From Roseibium aggregatum IAM 12614 (GTDB lineage Bacteria > Pseudomonadota > Alphaproteobacteria > Rhizobiales > Stappiaceae), in assembly GCF_000168975.1 (NCBI RefSeq), contig NZ_AAUW01000007.1, positions 244,178-308,177 of the forward strand: DNA of 64,000 nt. Direction: 5' to 3'. Position 1 is the first letter of the stretch; each line of letters opens with the position of its first letter. The notes below the pieces were generated by a model. It was not told where the DNA came from. It saw only the letters and a program-made list of their open reading frames with translations, and searched no databases. Positions 18,124 through 28,417 of the stretch are shown in pieces. The translations under genes were made by a program, and so were the position numbers.

Positions 18124-21100
18124 TCAGTTTGCCTGAAACTCGAACATCTTGCGGAAGATGCCAGGGGCAATCGCCGAAATCGGGTTGACCGAAAGCACCG
18201 GATCGGAAACCGACCCCGACAGGCGATAGGTCACGCCGATCAGGCCTTCCCCGGAGTTTCCACCGAGCGCAAATCCCAGCAGCGGGATTTTGGCGAAGAA
18301 GTTGTTCAGCGCGTAGATCGGCACGAAAGTGCCGGTCAGGTTCAGCGTTTGTTGCGACAGATCCACCGAGCCGCTGACGGTTCCCCCAAGCGCATTGCCT
18401 TGAAGTGCGCCTCGGCTGATGGTCAGCAAATCGCCGTCCCGCGAGAAGTTGATGTCGAGCGTTTCGAAACTCGCGGTGTCCGCCGCTTCACTCACATTGA
18501 CCGGCCGCCCGTCGGGTATTTGCTTGGCGCGGTTCTGCTCCCGAATGCGCTGGATGGCCGGATCTTCCGTGATCCTCAGAGAACGCACGTTGAAATCGCC
18601 AACCCAACTGTCCTCATCGGCCATTGCAACGTTGAGGACACCAGCACCGCCGCGCATCCGCTTGTAAAGATCGAGGAACCGCAGCGTCGCGCCGGTGTTC
18701 GCAAACCGGCCGATGGCCGCTTGCGAGCCTCCCTCGTCCGTCACCGTGAATTCGAAATTCGCGCGGCCGTTCACCAGCCCTTTCAGATCCGCCGAAATCA
18801 GTCCCTTGGCACCTGTATCGATCTTGCCCGCGAACTTCTCGATGGCCTGATTGTTGAAACCTGTCACCCGGTCGATATTGGCGGCAATTCTCGCGCCACC
18901 TGAAAAATCACCGGCGCCCTTGCTGCTGCCTGGGCTGCGCATGCTCTTGATCAGGCCCCGGCCGTCGAACGACGATCCGGCGAAGATGATATCGTAGCGT
19001 CCGTCCGCCGCCTTCTGGATGTCGACCTCGACATCGTCACCAGGCCGCAGCTTGAATGTCGTGAAGGCCGCACTGACGAGATCACCGGCCAGCGACAATT
19101 GCATGGACCCGGCAACGTCGACCCCTTCGGAGACAAGTTTGAAATCCTTCACCCGGCGCTGCTTGTCTGTCTCAACCAGCTTGAAGGAAGCTGTTGCAGG
19201 AACACCCTTGGCTTTCTGCCATCCGAGCGCCTGCAGCCGGACATCCGTCTGCTTCAGGTCGATGACGAATTCCTGTCCGTCGCTCACCTTGGCAACGCTC
19301 AACGTCATGTTGCCCTGAAGAAAGGCAGTCAGATCGACACCCTTGTCCTTCAGTTGCTGAGCGTTGAGTGCGACAACAACGTCCTGGCGCGCGGCAACGC
19401 CGGATTCGCCCAACGGCACGACCAGGTCGATATCGGCCTGAAGTCCGTCGAGGATGCCCTTTCCGGTGATCGCGACCTGATCCTTGTTGGCTTCCAGTGC
19501 AACATCCGACTTGCGGACCGTGTGCCCCATAATCGGATTGCTGTCCGAAAAATTCTTCAGCCGGCCGGTCGCCTGCCAGTCGATATCCACAAGATCGATT
19601 TCCTTGCCAAGCGGGAACGACGCGGTAATGTCGAGCTCACCTGATCCTTCAACGCCATCATTCTTGAGGTCAGCCCTGTCCAGCACACGGAAGGGCGCGC
19701 TGTTGACCATGGCGCCAAGATCGGCCGCCGAACCTTCCATGCTCGCATAAACGCTTGCCATCTTGCCATCCCGCTGAGGCAGGTTCAGGATCTGGAAGAC
19801 ACCATCGGGCAACACAACCTGACCGCCGCTCGAAGACGTCGCCGTTCCGTTTTTCGCCGTAACGGTCAACGTTTCGTCCTTGATGGTGAGCGTACCTTCG
19901 AGGCCATCGATCTGGGGAACATCACCAACCGGTGTCACCGCGGCGTCGGAAAATGTCATGTCGAGGCGCATATCGTTGCCCGCCCAACCCGGATCAGGGT
20001 CACGCGGGTCGAAAGCCGGCGGGCGGAGCGCGCCCGTATAGGAGACCGTCTCTATCAGGCCGCCATTCAGGCGCTCGATGATCCACTGGCGTGCCGGCGG
20101 CACAAGCGTGATTGGCCAGAGCTGCTTCGCAACGGCAACCGGTATCAGCTCGCCGTCCGCGGCCAGCGCCAGATATGGGCCTTCCGGGGTGATCTGCAGC
20201 GAGGCCACCCCATGGACAACCGCCTTGCCGGATCGGGCCGTGAAGCGGTCAACCGTCAGCAGTTTTTCAAGCGGGTCGAACCGGGCGCGGACCTGGACAC
20301 CGTCCAGCATATGCGGCTCTTCAGGAACATCGGCTGAGCCAAACTGCGGATATTCCGAATTGAGATTGATCTGCCACTCGGGCGTTTCCCCTGCGGTCGG
20401 TCTGATGGACCCCGTGAAGAAGAAGCGCGAGTTGCCACGAATGACGTGCGAGCTGGTAATTTCAATCGCGTCCTGTCCCGCCTCGAACAGCAGAGACAGG
20501 GCCGCATCGTCGAAGGCCACCAGCGTTTTGCCAAGTTGAAACCAGCCATTTCGAATGCGGGCCACCGCATTGGCGGAAACGAATTTTCCGTCTCCCGTCA
20601 GACGGCTTTCGATTTTCGCGGACGCCGGAAGTCCCAGCCCCTTGCCCTGCACCGATTTGGCACTTGGGCCAAGCAATTCGGCAAGTGTGATGCCGTTGAC
20701 CACTACACCGATGCTTTTGGCATTTGCACCTAAGGGCGCATTGCGGGCCAGTTCCAGGCGCCAGGTCGAGACATTGCCGGCGACACGGGCGAAGGCGCGT
20801 ATCGAACGGTTTTCGTCGCGCAGAATGTCCGCATCTATGCCCGAGTAGCGCCTGGGGAATGATCCGGCCAATTCGAAAGACGCGTTCCGGATCTTGACGA
20901 AGCTGAGGCCCCGGCGGGCAAACTGGTCGTCGACGACCTCGCTCACTCTGTCGACCGCCTCCATGAGCGGTCCCATTTCAGGGAGCTTTGCCGGCCCGCC
21001 GTCCAGGACGATCCGCACATGAGGTTTCGTAAGGTTGAGAGAGGAAAAATGAACCTTGCCGGAAAGCAGCGCATCGCGGTTCAGCGGCGCGGTCAGTTCA

Positions 21101-21414
21101 GGAAAACTGATGCTGACGGGCGATCCGCCGGCTATGTCCACGTTCGCATCGGAAACCAGGATGTTGATGCCGTCCGGAGCGGTAAAATCGACACTCGCAC
21201 TGCCGATGGAAAGCTGCACCTGTCCGCGCGTACCCTGATAGGCAAGCAGGCTGCCGAGAAGCGGAATGCGCACCGGCCCGGTTGCAAACAGAATGACAAG
21301 ACCGCCCACGAGACCAATCAGAACGGCGGCGGCAATGTAGCGAAAGCGCTTGCGTTTTGGCCGCTCCACCTTGGCCGATTTCTGAGGTTCGCCGGTTTTT
21401 GGCAAATACGTCAA
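18124..21414 (-). CDS. AsmA-like / DUF3971 (YhdP-type) envelope protein
   Basis: A 1096-residue protein with one N-terminal membrane helix (residues about 26-48, IAAAVLIGLVGGLVILFA) after a Lys/Arg-rich cytoplasmic head. A very long periplasmic region of beta-rich repeats follows, and the C-terminal part is AsmA-like (GDLLTISRGALQGNALGGTVSGSVDLSQQTLNLTG is typical, near residue 1010). AsmA-clan proteins such as YhdP and TamB form groove-like bridges proposed to move phospholipid between inner and outer membranes. That role is inferred from the clan. It stands alone, convergent with tyrS and divergent from bcp. Confidence 0.85.
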   Translation of the reverse strand: MTYLPKTGEPQKSAKVERPKRKRFRYIAAAVLIGLVGGLVILFATGPVRIPLLGSLLAYQGTRGQVQLSIGSASVDFTAPDGINILVSDANVDIAGGSPVSISFPELTAPLNRDALLSGKVHFSSLNLTKPHVRIVLDGGPAKLPEMGPLMEAVDRVSEVVDDQFARRGLSFVKIRNASFELAGSFPRRYSGIDADILRDENRSIRAFARVAGNVSTWRLELARNAPLGANAKSIGVVVNGITLAELLGPSAKSVQGKGLGLPASAKIESRLTGDGKFVSANAVARIRNGWFQLGKTLVAFDDAALSLLFEAGQDAIEITSSHVIRGNSRFFFTGSIRPTAGETPEWQINLNSEYPQFGSADVPEEPHMLDGVQVRARFDPLEKLLTVDRFTARSGKAVVHGVASLQITPEGPYLALAADGELIPVAVAKQLWPITLVPPARQWIIERLNGGLIETVSYTGALRPPAFDPRDPDPGWAGNDMRLDMTFSDAAVTPVGDVPQIDGLEGTLTIKDETLTVTAKNGTATSSSGGQVVLPDGVFQILNLPQRDGKMASVYASMEGSAADLGAMVNSAPFRVLDRADLKNDGVEGSGELDITASFPLGKEIDLVDIDWQATGRLKNFSDSNPIMGHTVRKSDVALEANKDQVAITGKGILDGLQADIDLVVPLGESGVAARQDVVVALNAQQLKDKGVDLTAFLQGNMTLSVAKVSDGQEFVIDLKQTDVRLQALGWQKAKGVPATASFKLVETDKQRRVKDFKLVSEGVDVAGSMQLSLAGDLVSAAFTTFKLRPGDDVEVDIQKAADGRYDIIFAGSSFDGRGLIKSMRSPGSSKGAGDFSGGARIAANIDRVTGFNNQAIEKFAGKIDTGAKGLISADLKGLVNGRANFEFTVTDEGGSQAAIGRFANTGATLRFLDLYKRMRGGAGVLNVAMADEDSWVGDFNVRSLRITEDPAIQRIREQNRAKQIPDGRPVNVSEAADTASFETLDINFSRDGDLLTISRGALQGNALGGTVSGSVDLSQQTLNLTGTFVPIYALNNFFAKIPLLGFALGGNSGEGLIGVTYRLSGSVSDPVLSVNPISAIAPGIFRKMFEFQAN

Positions 21415-21614
21415 TCCAATCTTTCGCCTGCATGCGTAAGACAGGCGCTTCGGTTCGAGTTCGGAGCAAAGCGCCGTGTTATTCCACCGCAGTTCCGGAC
21501 GAGTCGCTTGGCGATTGATGATACTGCGAAAGCTTTGCTAAAAGCGACCGCAGCCATTGCAGAAGCAGCCGGAAACCGGCATTAACGCACAAACTTTGAC
21601 AGAAGGAAGGCATG

Positions 21615-22082
21615 ATGAGCGAATTGGCCGTCGGAGATGTCGCACCGGATTTCGAACTGGAAGGGGATGGCGGCAACAAGGTGTCGCTGAGCGCCCTCAA
21701 GGGAAAGCCTGTCGTGGTGTATTTTTATCCCAAGGATGACACCCCGGGCTGCACCAAGGAGGCAATCGCATTCACCGAACAGGCCGACGCTTTTGCCAAA
21801 CTCGGTGTCACCATCATCGGGCTGTCGCCTGATACCGCCGCAAAGCACGACAAGTTCATCGCCAAGCACAATCTGGCGATCAGGCTTGGGGCGGACACGG
21901 AGAAGGAAGCTGCCGAAGCTTATGGGGTCTGGGTCGAAAAATCGATGTATGGCAAGACCTACATGGGTGTCGAGCGCTCCACGTTTCTCGTCGGTCCGGA
22001 CGGCAAGATCGCGCAGATCTGGCGGAAGGTGAAAGTTCCCGGCCACGCGGATGCCGTGCTTGAGGCCGCGCGGGCCCTGTGA
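21615..22082 (+). CDS. bcp: thioredoxin-dependent thiol peroxidase Bcp (PrxQ type)
   Basis: Reduces hydrogen and organic peroxides in the cytosol. The 155-residue product has the peroxidatic cysteine in DDTPGCTKEAIAF (about Cys47) and the family's conserved FYPKDD and STFLVGPDG segments. The second, resolving cysteine found five residues later in E. coli Bcp is replaced by Ala, and no other Cys is present, so it should work as a 1-Cys enzyme needing an external thiol. GGAAGG lies just upstream of two adjacent ATGs; I chose the second. Confidence 0.93.
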   Translation: MSELAVGDVAPDFELEGDGGNKVSLSALKGKPVVVYFYPKDDTPGCTKEAIAFTEQADAFAKLGVTIIGLSPDTAAKHDKFIAKHNLAIRLGADTEKEAAEAYGVWVEKSMYGKTYMGVERSTFLVGPDGKIAQIWRKVKVPGHADAVLEAARAL

Positions 22083-22137
22083 GGCCTTCACCGCGATAGC
22101 AACCGGCGACCTCGTGAAGCACACTGGAATGGAAACC

Positions 22138-22950
22138 ATGCCCCACAGCCTCGTTGCCGGAGCAAAGGCGATTGTCTGCGCTTCGGACACGGCCGAAAAG
22201 GTGCGGCTTGCCTACGCTGTATCAAGGGCCTGGTTTCAACGGGACCTGGCCCTCGGCTCCCCTTCCCTGGACGGAGGGATGCCCGACCGGCCCGGGCGGC
22301 CGGACAAGCCGGTTCTGCTGGCCCCACGCGACATGCCCAAACGCAACCTGAAGGGCAAGGCAGGCCGCCTTGCCCTGATCCACTCGCTTGCACACATCGA
22401 ACTGAACGCCGTGGATTTGACGTGGGACCTGATTGGCCGCTTTGCGCATGTCAGGCTGCCACGATCCTACTACGACGACTGGGTTCGAGTCGGACTGGAG
22501 GAAGCCAAGCATTTTGCCATGCTGCAGGAGCGCCTGGCGAAGCTGGATACCGCTTACGGGGATCTTCCCGCCCATGACGGTCTGTGGCAGGCAGCACAGG
22601 ACACCGGGCACGATCTTGCGGCTCGTCTGGCCATCATCCCTCTGGTCCTGGAAGCAAGAGGCCTCGACATCACGCCACCGATGATCGAAAAAGCCCGCGA
22701 AATCGGTGACGAAGACACCGCAAAATGTCTCGACATCATCTATCGCGACGAGAAAAACCATGTCGCCTTCGGCGCAAAATGGTTCCGATTCTTGTGTGAC
22801 CGGCAGGGAATCAGGCCCGAGCCGGCTTTCCAGGGCTATGTGCGCCGCCATTTCCGGGGAGCCCTGAAGCCGCCTTTCAACGATCGCGCGCGTTCCGAAG
22901 CAGGCCTAACCCCTGGTTTTTACAAGCCTCTTGCGCCTCTTGTCGGATAA
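22138..22950 (+). CDS. DUF455 ferritin-like protein
   Basis: A 270-residue protein of the DUF455 ferritin-like family. The four-helix di-iron ligand pattern is visible: IHSLAHIELNAVDL, GLEEAKHFAML, VLEARGLD and YRDEKNHVAFG. Some relatives are annotated as rhamnosyltransferase-associated or tRNA-hydroxylase-like, but substrate and role are not established. The start is uncertain: ATGs at 22129 and 22138 share weak ribosome sites, and the frame is open back into bcp. It begins about 55 bases past bcp and is probably co-transcribed with it, which hints at an oxidative-stress or metal link. Confidence 0.85.
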   Translation: MPHSLVAGAKAIVCASDTAEKVRLAYAVSRAWFQRDLALGSPSLDGGMPDRPGRPDKPVLLAPRDMPKRNLKGKAGRLALIHSLAHIELNAVDLTWDLIGRFAHVRLPRSYYDDWVRVGLEEAKHFAMLQERLAKLDTAYGDLPAHDGLWQAAQDTGHDLAARLAIIPLVLEARGLDITPPMIEKAREIGDEDTAKCLDIIYRDEKNHVAFGAKWFRFLCDRQGIRPEPAFQGYVRRHFRGALKPPFNDRARSEAGLTPGFYKPLAPLVG

Positions 22951-23040
22951 ATTTCACACACATGAAGACGAATTATTAACCTTACCAAATTCTAATCAGG
23001 CTCAGATCTCTTGCAGAATGCAGACAGTGACTGAGTGACA

Positions 23041-24393
23041 ATGCAACAGCGCCAAGAAACGACGCGGACCTATCAAGCCCCCCGCACAGAGCCACATCAT
23101 CCGGTTCTGGAAAAGGGCGCAAAGACGACCACGTACAGCGTGAGGCCGGTCCACCTGATTTGCGGGGCGATCGGCTGCGTGACGGCCACCTTGGCAGTCG
23201 CAGGCACGATCGGCTACTACGCCATGCGCAGCGACATGATGGCCGAAGCCAGTGCGGAACGGACAGAGCTGGTGCTGGAATACCAGGACCATATCGACCG
23301 CCTGCGCACCGAGATTGCCAATCTGACGAGCCGCCAGATGGTCGATCGGGAGACGGTCGAAATAAAGGTCATGGACGTACTGCGCCGGCAGCAGGATCTC
23401 AATCAGCGCCATGCCATCGTAGCCGACCTTGTGGCACGGGCAGAAAGCGTCGGGATCTACCTGAGCGGCGACAAGCCGATGCCGCCGGAAAAACCCTCCC
23501 TCGACGAGCGTAATCTCGCTTCCCTCGATGGTAGCGACAAGTCGGCAATCGGCGGTGAAAGTGAACTGATCGAAGAACCGGTCAAGGCTCTCGGCTTGCG
23601 AGACGGTTCGACAAGGTCCTTCGATCCGCTGACCATCCTCCAGCAACCGGCATCTGATGCCGCAGCATCCGACGCCGACGTAAAAAAAAACTCTGAGAAG
23701 CAGGCTGCGCTTGACGCAGTAAAGGCGGATATCTCCGTCATGGACGAGGAGAGTACGGCCGCCGTTGACGCGATCACCATCGCCACGGAGGGCCGTATCG
23801 AGGATATTCTTGGCATCACAAGATCCATAACGCCCGGGCTCAACGCGACCTTGCGTGAAAAGACTTCTCTTGGCGGCCCGTTTCAGCCGCTCAATGAAGA
23901 AAACTTCCCCGACCGTCTGGACCGCGCCAATACAGCTCTTGAAACTCTACGCCGCGTGAAGTTCACCGCGCTGCGTCTGCCGATCAAACGGCCGGTACGC
24001 AACGGCTCGGTGTCCAGCACCTACGGCCCGCGGGTCGACCCGTTTCTGGGCCGTCTGGCGATGCACACCGGCATCGATTTCAAGGCCCCCTATGGCGCAC
24101 GTGTCTTGGCAACAGCACCGGGCACCGTGATCAGCGCGGGACGTCACGGCGGTTACGGCAAGATGGTGGAAATCCGTCATGCCAACGGTTTCATTACCCG
24201 CTACGCCCATATGAGCCGCATTCAGGTATCAGAAGGCGATCACGTCCTGGCAGGTGATCTTGTCGGCAATGTCGGCTCCACCGGACGGTCCACCGGCCCG
24301 CATCTTCATTATGAGATTCGCCGAAACGACAAGCCCAGCAACCCGGCCGCCTTCCTGGCCGCGGGTGACCGCTTTACTGCGCTGGCGCTCTGA
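23041..24393 (+). CDS. M23 family peptidoglycan metallopeptidase
   Basis: A 450-residue bitopic envelope protein. A basic cytoplasmic head is followed by one membrane helix (residues about 40-62, ICGAIGCVTATLAVAGTIGYY). Coiled-coil regions rich in Glu and Arg follow (70-130 and 220-300), then a C-terminal LytM/M23 domain. All zinc ligands are present: MHTGIDFKAP (H and D) and GPHLHYEIR (HxH), with YAHMS as the catalytic His. It should therefore be an active DD-endopeptidase or cross-link hydrolase, not a degenerate EnvC-like activator. The ATG at 23041 follows an in-frame GTG at 23035; neither has a strong ribosome site. Confidence 0.9.
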   Translation: MQQRQETTRTYQAPRTEPHHPVLEKGAKTTTYSVRPVHLICGAIGCVTATLAVAGTIGYYAMRSDMMAEASAERTELVLEYQDHIDRLRTEIANLTSRQMVDRETVEIKVMDVLRRQQDLNQRHAIVADLVARAESVGIYLSGDKPMPPEKPSLDERNLASLDGSDKSAIGGESELIEEPVKALGLRDGSTRSFDPLTILQQPASDAAASDADVKKNSEKQAALDAVKADISVMDEESTAAVDAITIATEGRIEDILGITRSITPGLNATLREKTSLGGPFQPLNEENFPDRLDRANTALETLRRVKFTALRLPIKRPVRNGSVSSTYGPRVDPFLGRLAMHTGIDFKAPYGARVLATAPGTVISAGRHGGYGKMVEIRHANGFITRYAHMSRIQVSEGDHVLAGDLVGNVGSTGRSTGPHLHYEIRRNDKPSNPAAFLAAGDRFTALAL

Positions 24394-24414
24394 GCGACCC
24401 TCCCTTCGAAAAAC

Positions 24415-24443
24415 AAAAAACGGGGCCACAACGGCCCCGTTTT
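24415..24443. terminator. bidirectional terminator between M23 peptidase and prfB
   Basis: Stem CGGGGCC / GGCCCCG with a 5-base loop, flanked by AAAAAA and TTTT, so it can terminate both convergent genes. Confidence 0.88.
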
Positions 24444-24466
24444 CATGTGCTCTGGACGATGTGTCC

Positions 24467-25598
24467 TTAGTCGATGTCCGCGACTTCGACCGGGTCTCCC
24501 CCGAAGACACGCTGAGCCAGCGCAGCTTCCATGAACTCGTCCAGGTCGCCATCGAGAACATCGCCGGGAGACGTGCTTTCAACGCCCGTGCGAAGGTCCT
24601 TGACCAACTGATACGGTTGCAGGACGTAGGAGCGGATCTGATGCCCCCAGCCGATATCTGTTTTCGAGGCTGCTTCGGCACTGGCCGCTTCTTCACGCTT
24701 TTTCAGTTCCGCCTCGTAAAGACGGGCCTTCAGCATGGACCAGGCGGTTGCCCGGTTCTTGTGCTGTGAGCGCTCGGATTGGCACTGCACCACGATACCG
24801 GTTGGCTGGTGCGTGATACGCACGGCGGAGTCGGTGGTGTTGACGTGCTGCCCGCCCGCACCCGAGGCGCGATAGGTATCGATGCGGCAATCGCTCTCGT
24901 TGATGTCGATATCAATGGAATCATCGATCACCGGATAGACCCAGGCGCTGGAGAAACTGGTATGACGGCGCGCATTGCTGTCATAGGGCGAAATCCGCAC
25001 AAGCCGGTGCACGCCCGACTCGGTCTTCAGCCAGCCGTAGGCGTTTTCACCCTTGATCAGCAAGGTCGCGGATTTGATACCCGCTTCTTCACCGTCATGA
25101 TATTCCAGCACTTCCACCTTGAAGCCGTGTTTTTCCGCCCACCGGCGGTACATCCGCAGCAGCATGGATGCCCAGTCCTGGCTCTCGGTGCCGCCGGCGC
25201 CCGAGTTGATTTCCAGGTAGGTATCATTCGCATCCGCCTCGCCGGACAAGAGCGAATTGAGCTGAAGCTGGTTGACCTTGCCTTTCAGACCGCGAAGAGC
25301 TTCCTCGGCATCGGCAACGACGGATTTATCGTCTTCCATCTCGCCAAGTTCGATCAGCTCGATATTGTCGGAAAGGTCCTGCTCCAGCGATTTGATGCCA
25401 CTGATGCTGTCATCAAGCTGCTGACGCTCGCGCATCAGCTTCTGTGCCTTCGTGGGCTCATTCCACAGATTCGGATCTTCGGAAAGGGCGTTCAGCTCTT
25501 CCAGACGGACAACGGCCTGATCCCAGTCAAAGATGCCTCCTCAGCAGGCTTATGGCCTGCTTGATTTCATCGACGATCGCTTCCATTTCGGCGCGCAT
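24467..25598 (-). CDS. prfB: peptide chain release factor 2 (with programmed +1 frameshift)
   Basis: RF2 releases peptides at UGA and UAA. The coding sequence is complement(join(24467..25528, 25530..25598)). The first 23 codons ([21 protein letters not shown]...) end at CTT followed by an in-frame TGA, and skipping one T continues as [14 protein letters not shown]. The 376-residue product has [13 protein letters not shown] (the RF2 SPF-type codon-recognition loop, with Tyr for Phe) and the catalytic GAGGQHVN loop. Frameshifting is autoregulatory: low RF2 slows termination at the UGA and favours the shift. Length and motif order are normal. Confidence 0.96.
25526..25541 (-). promoter_or_regulatory. 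RF2 programmed frameshift site
   Basis: The minus strand reads AGGAGG CAT CTT TGA C: an internal Shine-Dalgarno-like AGGAGG, a 3-base spacer, the slippery CUU, and a UGA with a following C. This is the classic RF2 recoding element, with a perfect anti-16S match. Confidence 0.95.
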
Positions 25599-25757
25599 CG
25601 GATACCTCGCTTTTGATGTGAAGCGGCCCGGTCTCCACAAAGAAACACCGGGCCGAGAATTGGAGCGGGACATTACCCAAGCCGGGCTGCGCTGTAAACC
25701 GTCGAAACGGATCCCCAGCCGACCGGCCGGTCAGGCTGCACCTTGGCCAAGCTCAGA

Positions 25758-28238
25758 TCAGTAAAGACCGCCTGTGCCGACCGTAACAGCCTGCTGCGCT
25801 TCCGGAGAGACAGCCGTCGGAACACCCATCGTGTCCTGAAAGCCGATCACGGAATAGCTGTCCGGCGGAGCCATGCCCGGTTTGAAGGCTTCCAGGATGG
25901 AGCCCGGGGCACCTGCTGCGGTTCTCAGACCGGTGCGGCGGTTGATCGGAATGAGCTGCAGCCCCTTGGGTACGCGGAACTCCACCGGCGGCTGGTCGGC
26001 CAGCGCCGCCTTCACGAAGTTTGTGAAGATAGGCGCCGCCACCTGACCTCCGGTTGCCCCGCGGCCCATCGGTTTCGGGTTGTCATAGCCAACGAACACG
26101 CCAACGGCCAGATCCGGGGTGAACCCCATGAACCAGGCGTCTTTTTCGTCGTTGGTGGTACCGGTCTTGCCGGCGACCGGACGTCCGACCGCACGAACGG
26201 ATGTTGCCGTTCCGCGCTGGACCACGCCTTCCATCATGGACGTGATCTGATAGGCGGTCATCGGGTCGAGGACCTGCTCGCGGTCATCGATGAGGGTCGG
26301 CTCGTCCTGCCCTTCCCAGACATCCTGCGTGCAGCCGTCGCAAATGCGGCTGTCGTGCTTGTAGATGGTGCGGCCGTAACGGTCCTGGATACGGTCGATC
26401 AGGGTCGGGCGCACTTTCCTACCGCCATTGGCGATGGTCGCATAGGCCGTCGTCAGGCGCAGCACGGTGGTTTCCCCCGCACCGAGCGACATGGACAGGA
26501 CCGGCAGCATGTTGTCGTAGATCCCGAAACGCTTTGCATATTCGGCAACCAGCGGCATGCCCATGTCCTGCGCGAGCCGGACGGTCATGACGTTCCGCGA
26601 CAGCTCGATCCCCGTGCGCAAGGTCGACGGGCCGTAGAATTTGCCGCCGTAGTTCTGCGGGCGCCAGGTTCCGAGACCCGGACCCTGGCTGATTTCCAGA
26701 GGCGCATCCATGATCACCGACGATGGCGTGTAGCCGTTATCGAGCGCCGCTGCGTAGAGGAACGGTTTGAAGGAGGAACCTGGCTGACGGTAGGCTTGCG
26801 TTGCACGGTTGAACTCGCTCTGCGCGAAGCTGAAGCCGCCGACAAGGGCAAGCACACGACCGGTATAGGGGTCCATCGCAACCAGCGCGCCCGAAACCTT
26901 CGGGATCTGACGCAGTTCGTAGCTTCCCGGTGCAACCGGGCTCTCTTCCACATAAACCACGTCACCAGGCGTCAGTACGTCGGAGACGGCGCTCGGCGCC
27001 CTGCCTTTGATGCGAGCCCATTTCATGGTGCTAAGATACAAGGGACCGGTCTTGCGTTCGTCCGAGAGCTGGCCGCTGACCTTACGCTCCGGCTGGACGC
27101 CGATCGTGGCTTCCTCGCCGCCGGCCTCCAGAACCACCGCAAGCTTCCACTCGGGAAGATCGCTCAAGGCTTCCACCTTTGCCAGATCAATGCCCCAATC
27201 GGCACCAAGGGTGATTTTGTCGACCGGGCCATTCCAACTGCCGCGCTGGTGATCGAAGGCGATCAGACCATCCATCAGCGACTTGCGGGCGAGCTTCTGC
27301 ATTTCCGGGTCAAGCGTCGAGCGCACCGAAAGCCCGCCTTCGTAAAGGCGTTTGTCGCCGAAAATGTCAGCCACTTCGCGGCGAACTTCTTCGGTGAAAT
27401 ACTCGGCGGCGAACAGACGGGACCCGGTTTCACGCGGTTTGACGACTATCGGCTTCTGTTTGGCTTCCTCGCCTTCCTCGGCGCTGACGTAACCGTCCGC
27501 GACCATACGGTCGATCACATAGTTGCGCCGCGCGATGGCAGCTTCGGTCTTCCTGTAGGGATGATAGTTGCTCGGGCCTTTCGGCAGCGCCGCCATATAG
27601 GCGATTTCTTCGAGCGACAACTCATGCACGGACTTGTCGAAATAGATAAGCGACGCAGCCGCGACGCCGTAGGCACCGAAACCGAAATAGATCTCGTTGA
27701 GATAAAGCTCGAGAATTTCGTCCTTGGTGTAGGCCTGCTCGATGCGCAGCGACAGGATGGCTTCCTTGACCTTGCGCTCATAGGCGGCAGAACGGCGTTC
27801 GCGCTCCTCGCTCACGAGATCCGACAACAGAAAGTTCTTTGCAACCTGCTGCGTAATGGTCGAAGCGCCTTCCGGACGGCGGCCAGAGCCGTAATTCTGG
27901 ATGAAGCGCACCGCTGCACGGGCAATGCCTTCCGGGTCGACACCGATGTGGGTGTAGAAATTCTTGTCTTCGGCCGCGACAAAAGCCTGCTTGACCTGGT
28001 CCGGTATGGCCTGGATCGGCAGGAACATGCGCCGCTGGGTCGCATATTCGGCCATAAGGCTACCATCGGCCGCATGCACGCGGGTCATCACCGGCGGCTC
28101 ATAGTTCTTCAGGGCCGTATAATCCGGCAGGTCCTTTGTCAGGTCCTGCAGGTACATCCAGACCCCGGCAGCAATCAGCAGCGCAAAGATCGCGCCGATT
28201 CCGAACAGGTAGCCAAAAAACTTCACCAAAAATTTCAT
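25758..28238 (-). CDS. mrcA: penicillin-binding protein 1A (bifunctional class A PBP)
   Basis: Polymerises and cross-links peptidoglycan. The 826-residue product has a short cytoplasmic start, a membrane helix at residues about 6-30, and the GT51 glycosyltransferase domain (AAEDKNFYTHIGVD with the catalytic Glu, then STITQQVAKNFLLS). An OB-like insert of class A PBPs follows, then the transpeptidase domain with SxxK (PGSSFKPFLY), SRN (ELSRNVMT) and KTG (GKTGTTNDEKDAWF). All catalytic motifs are present. It is preceded by the amidase gene on the same strand, with a 179-base gap. Confidence 0.96.
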   Translation of the reverse strand: MKFLVKFFGYLFGIGAIFALLIAAGVWMYLQDLTKDLPDYTALKNYEPPVMTRVHAADGSLMAEYATQRRMFLPIQAIPDQVKQAFVAAEDKNFYTHIGVDPEGIARAAVRFIQNYGSGRRPEGASTITQQVAKNFLLSDLVSEERERRSAAYERKVKEAILSLRIEQAYTKDEILELYLNEIYFGFGAYGVAAASLIYFDKSVHELSLEEIAYMAALPKGPSNYHPYRKTEAAIARRNYVIDRMVADGYVSAEEGEEAKQKPIVVKPRETGSRLFAAEYFTEEVRREVADIFGDKRLYEGGLSVRSTLDPEMQKLARKSLMDGLIAFDHQRGSWNGPVDKITLGADWGIDLAKVEALSDLPEWKLAVVLEAGGEEATIGVQPERKVSGQLSDERKTGPLYLSTMKWARIKGRAPSAVSDVLTPGDVVYVEESPVAPGSYELRQIPKVSGALVAMDPYTGRVLALVGGFSFAQSEFNRATQAYRQPGSSFKPFLYAAALDNGYTPSSVIMDAPLEISQGPGLGTWRPQNYGGKFYGPSTLRTGIELSRNVMTVRLAQDMGMPLVAEYAKRFGIYDNMLPVLSMSLGAGETTVLRLTTAYATIANGGRKVRPTLIDRIQDRYGRTIYKHDSRICDGCTQDVWEGQDEPTLIDDREQVLDPMTAYQITSMMEGVVQRGTATSVRAVGRPVAGKTGTTNDEKDAWFMGFTPDLAVGVFVGYDNPKPMGRGATGGQVAAPIFTNFVKAALADQPPVEFRVPKGLQLIPINRRTGLRTAAGAPGSILEAFKPGMAPPDSYSVIGFQDTMGVPTAVSPEAQQAVTVGTGGLY

Positions 28239-28417
28239 ACCGCGGGCTCGTCTTTCCCCGTTCTTAGCGCTTCCAGCTTTCTAACACGGAAACTTTTGCT
28301 CAGCATCACAGATGCAAACAGTCGCACAAACTTGTCTGCCTTCCTCGTGCACCAATATGGCGATGCTGAGGCAATCGCCAGTGCAAAGCTGCCAATTTTA
28401 AAGCAATGCAAGGATTT

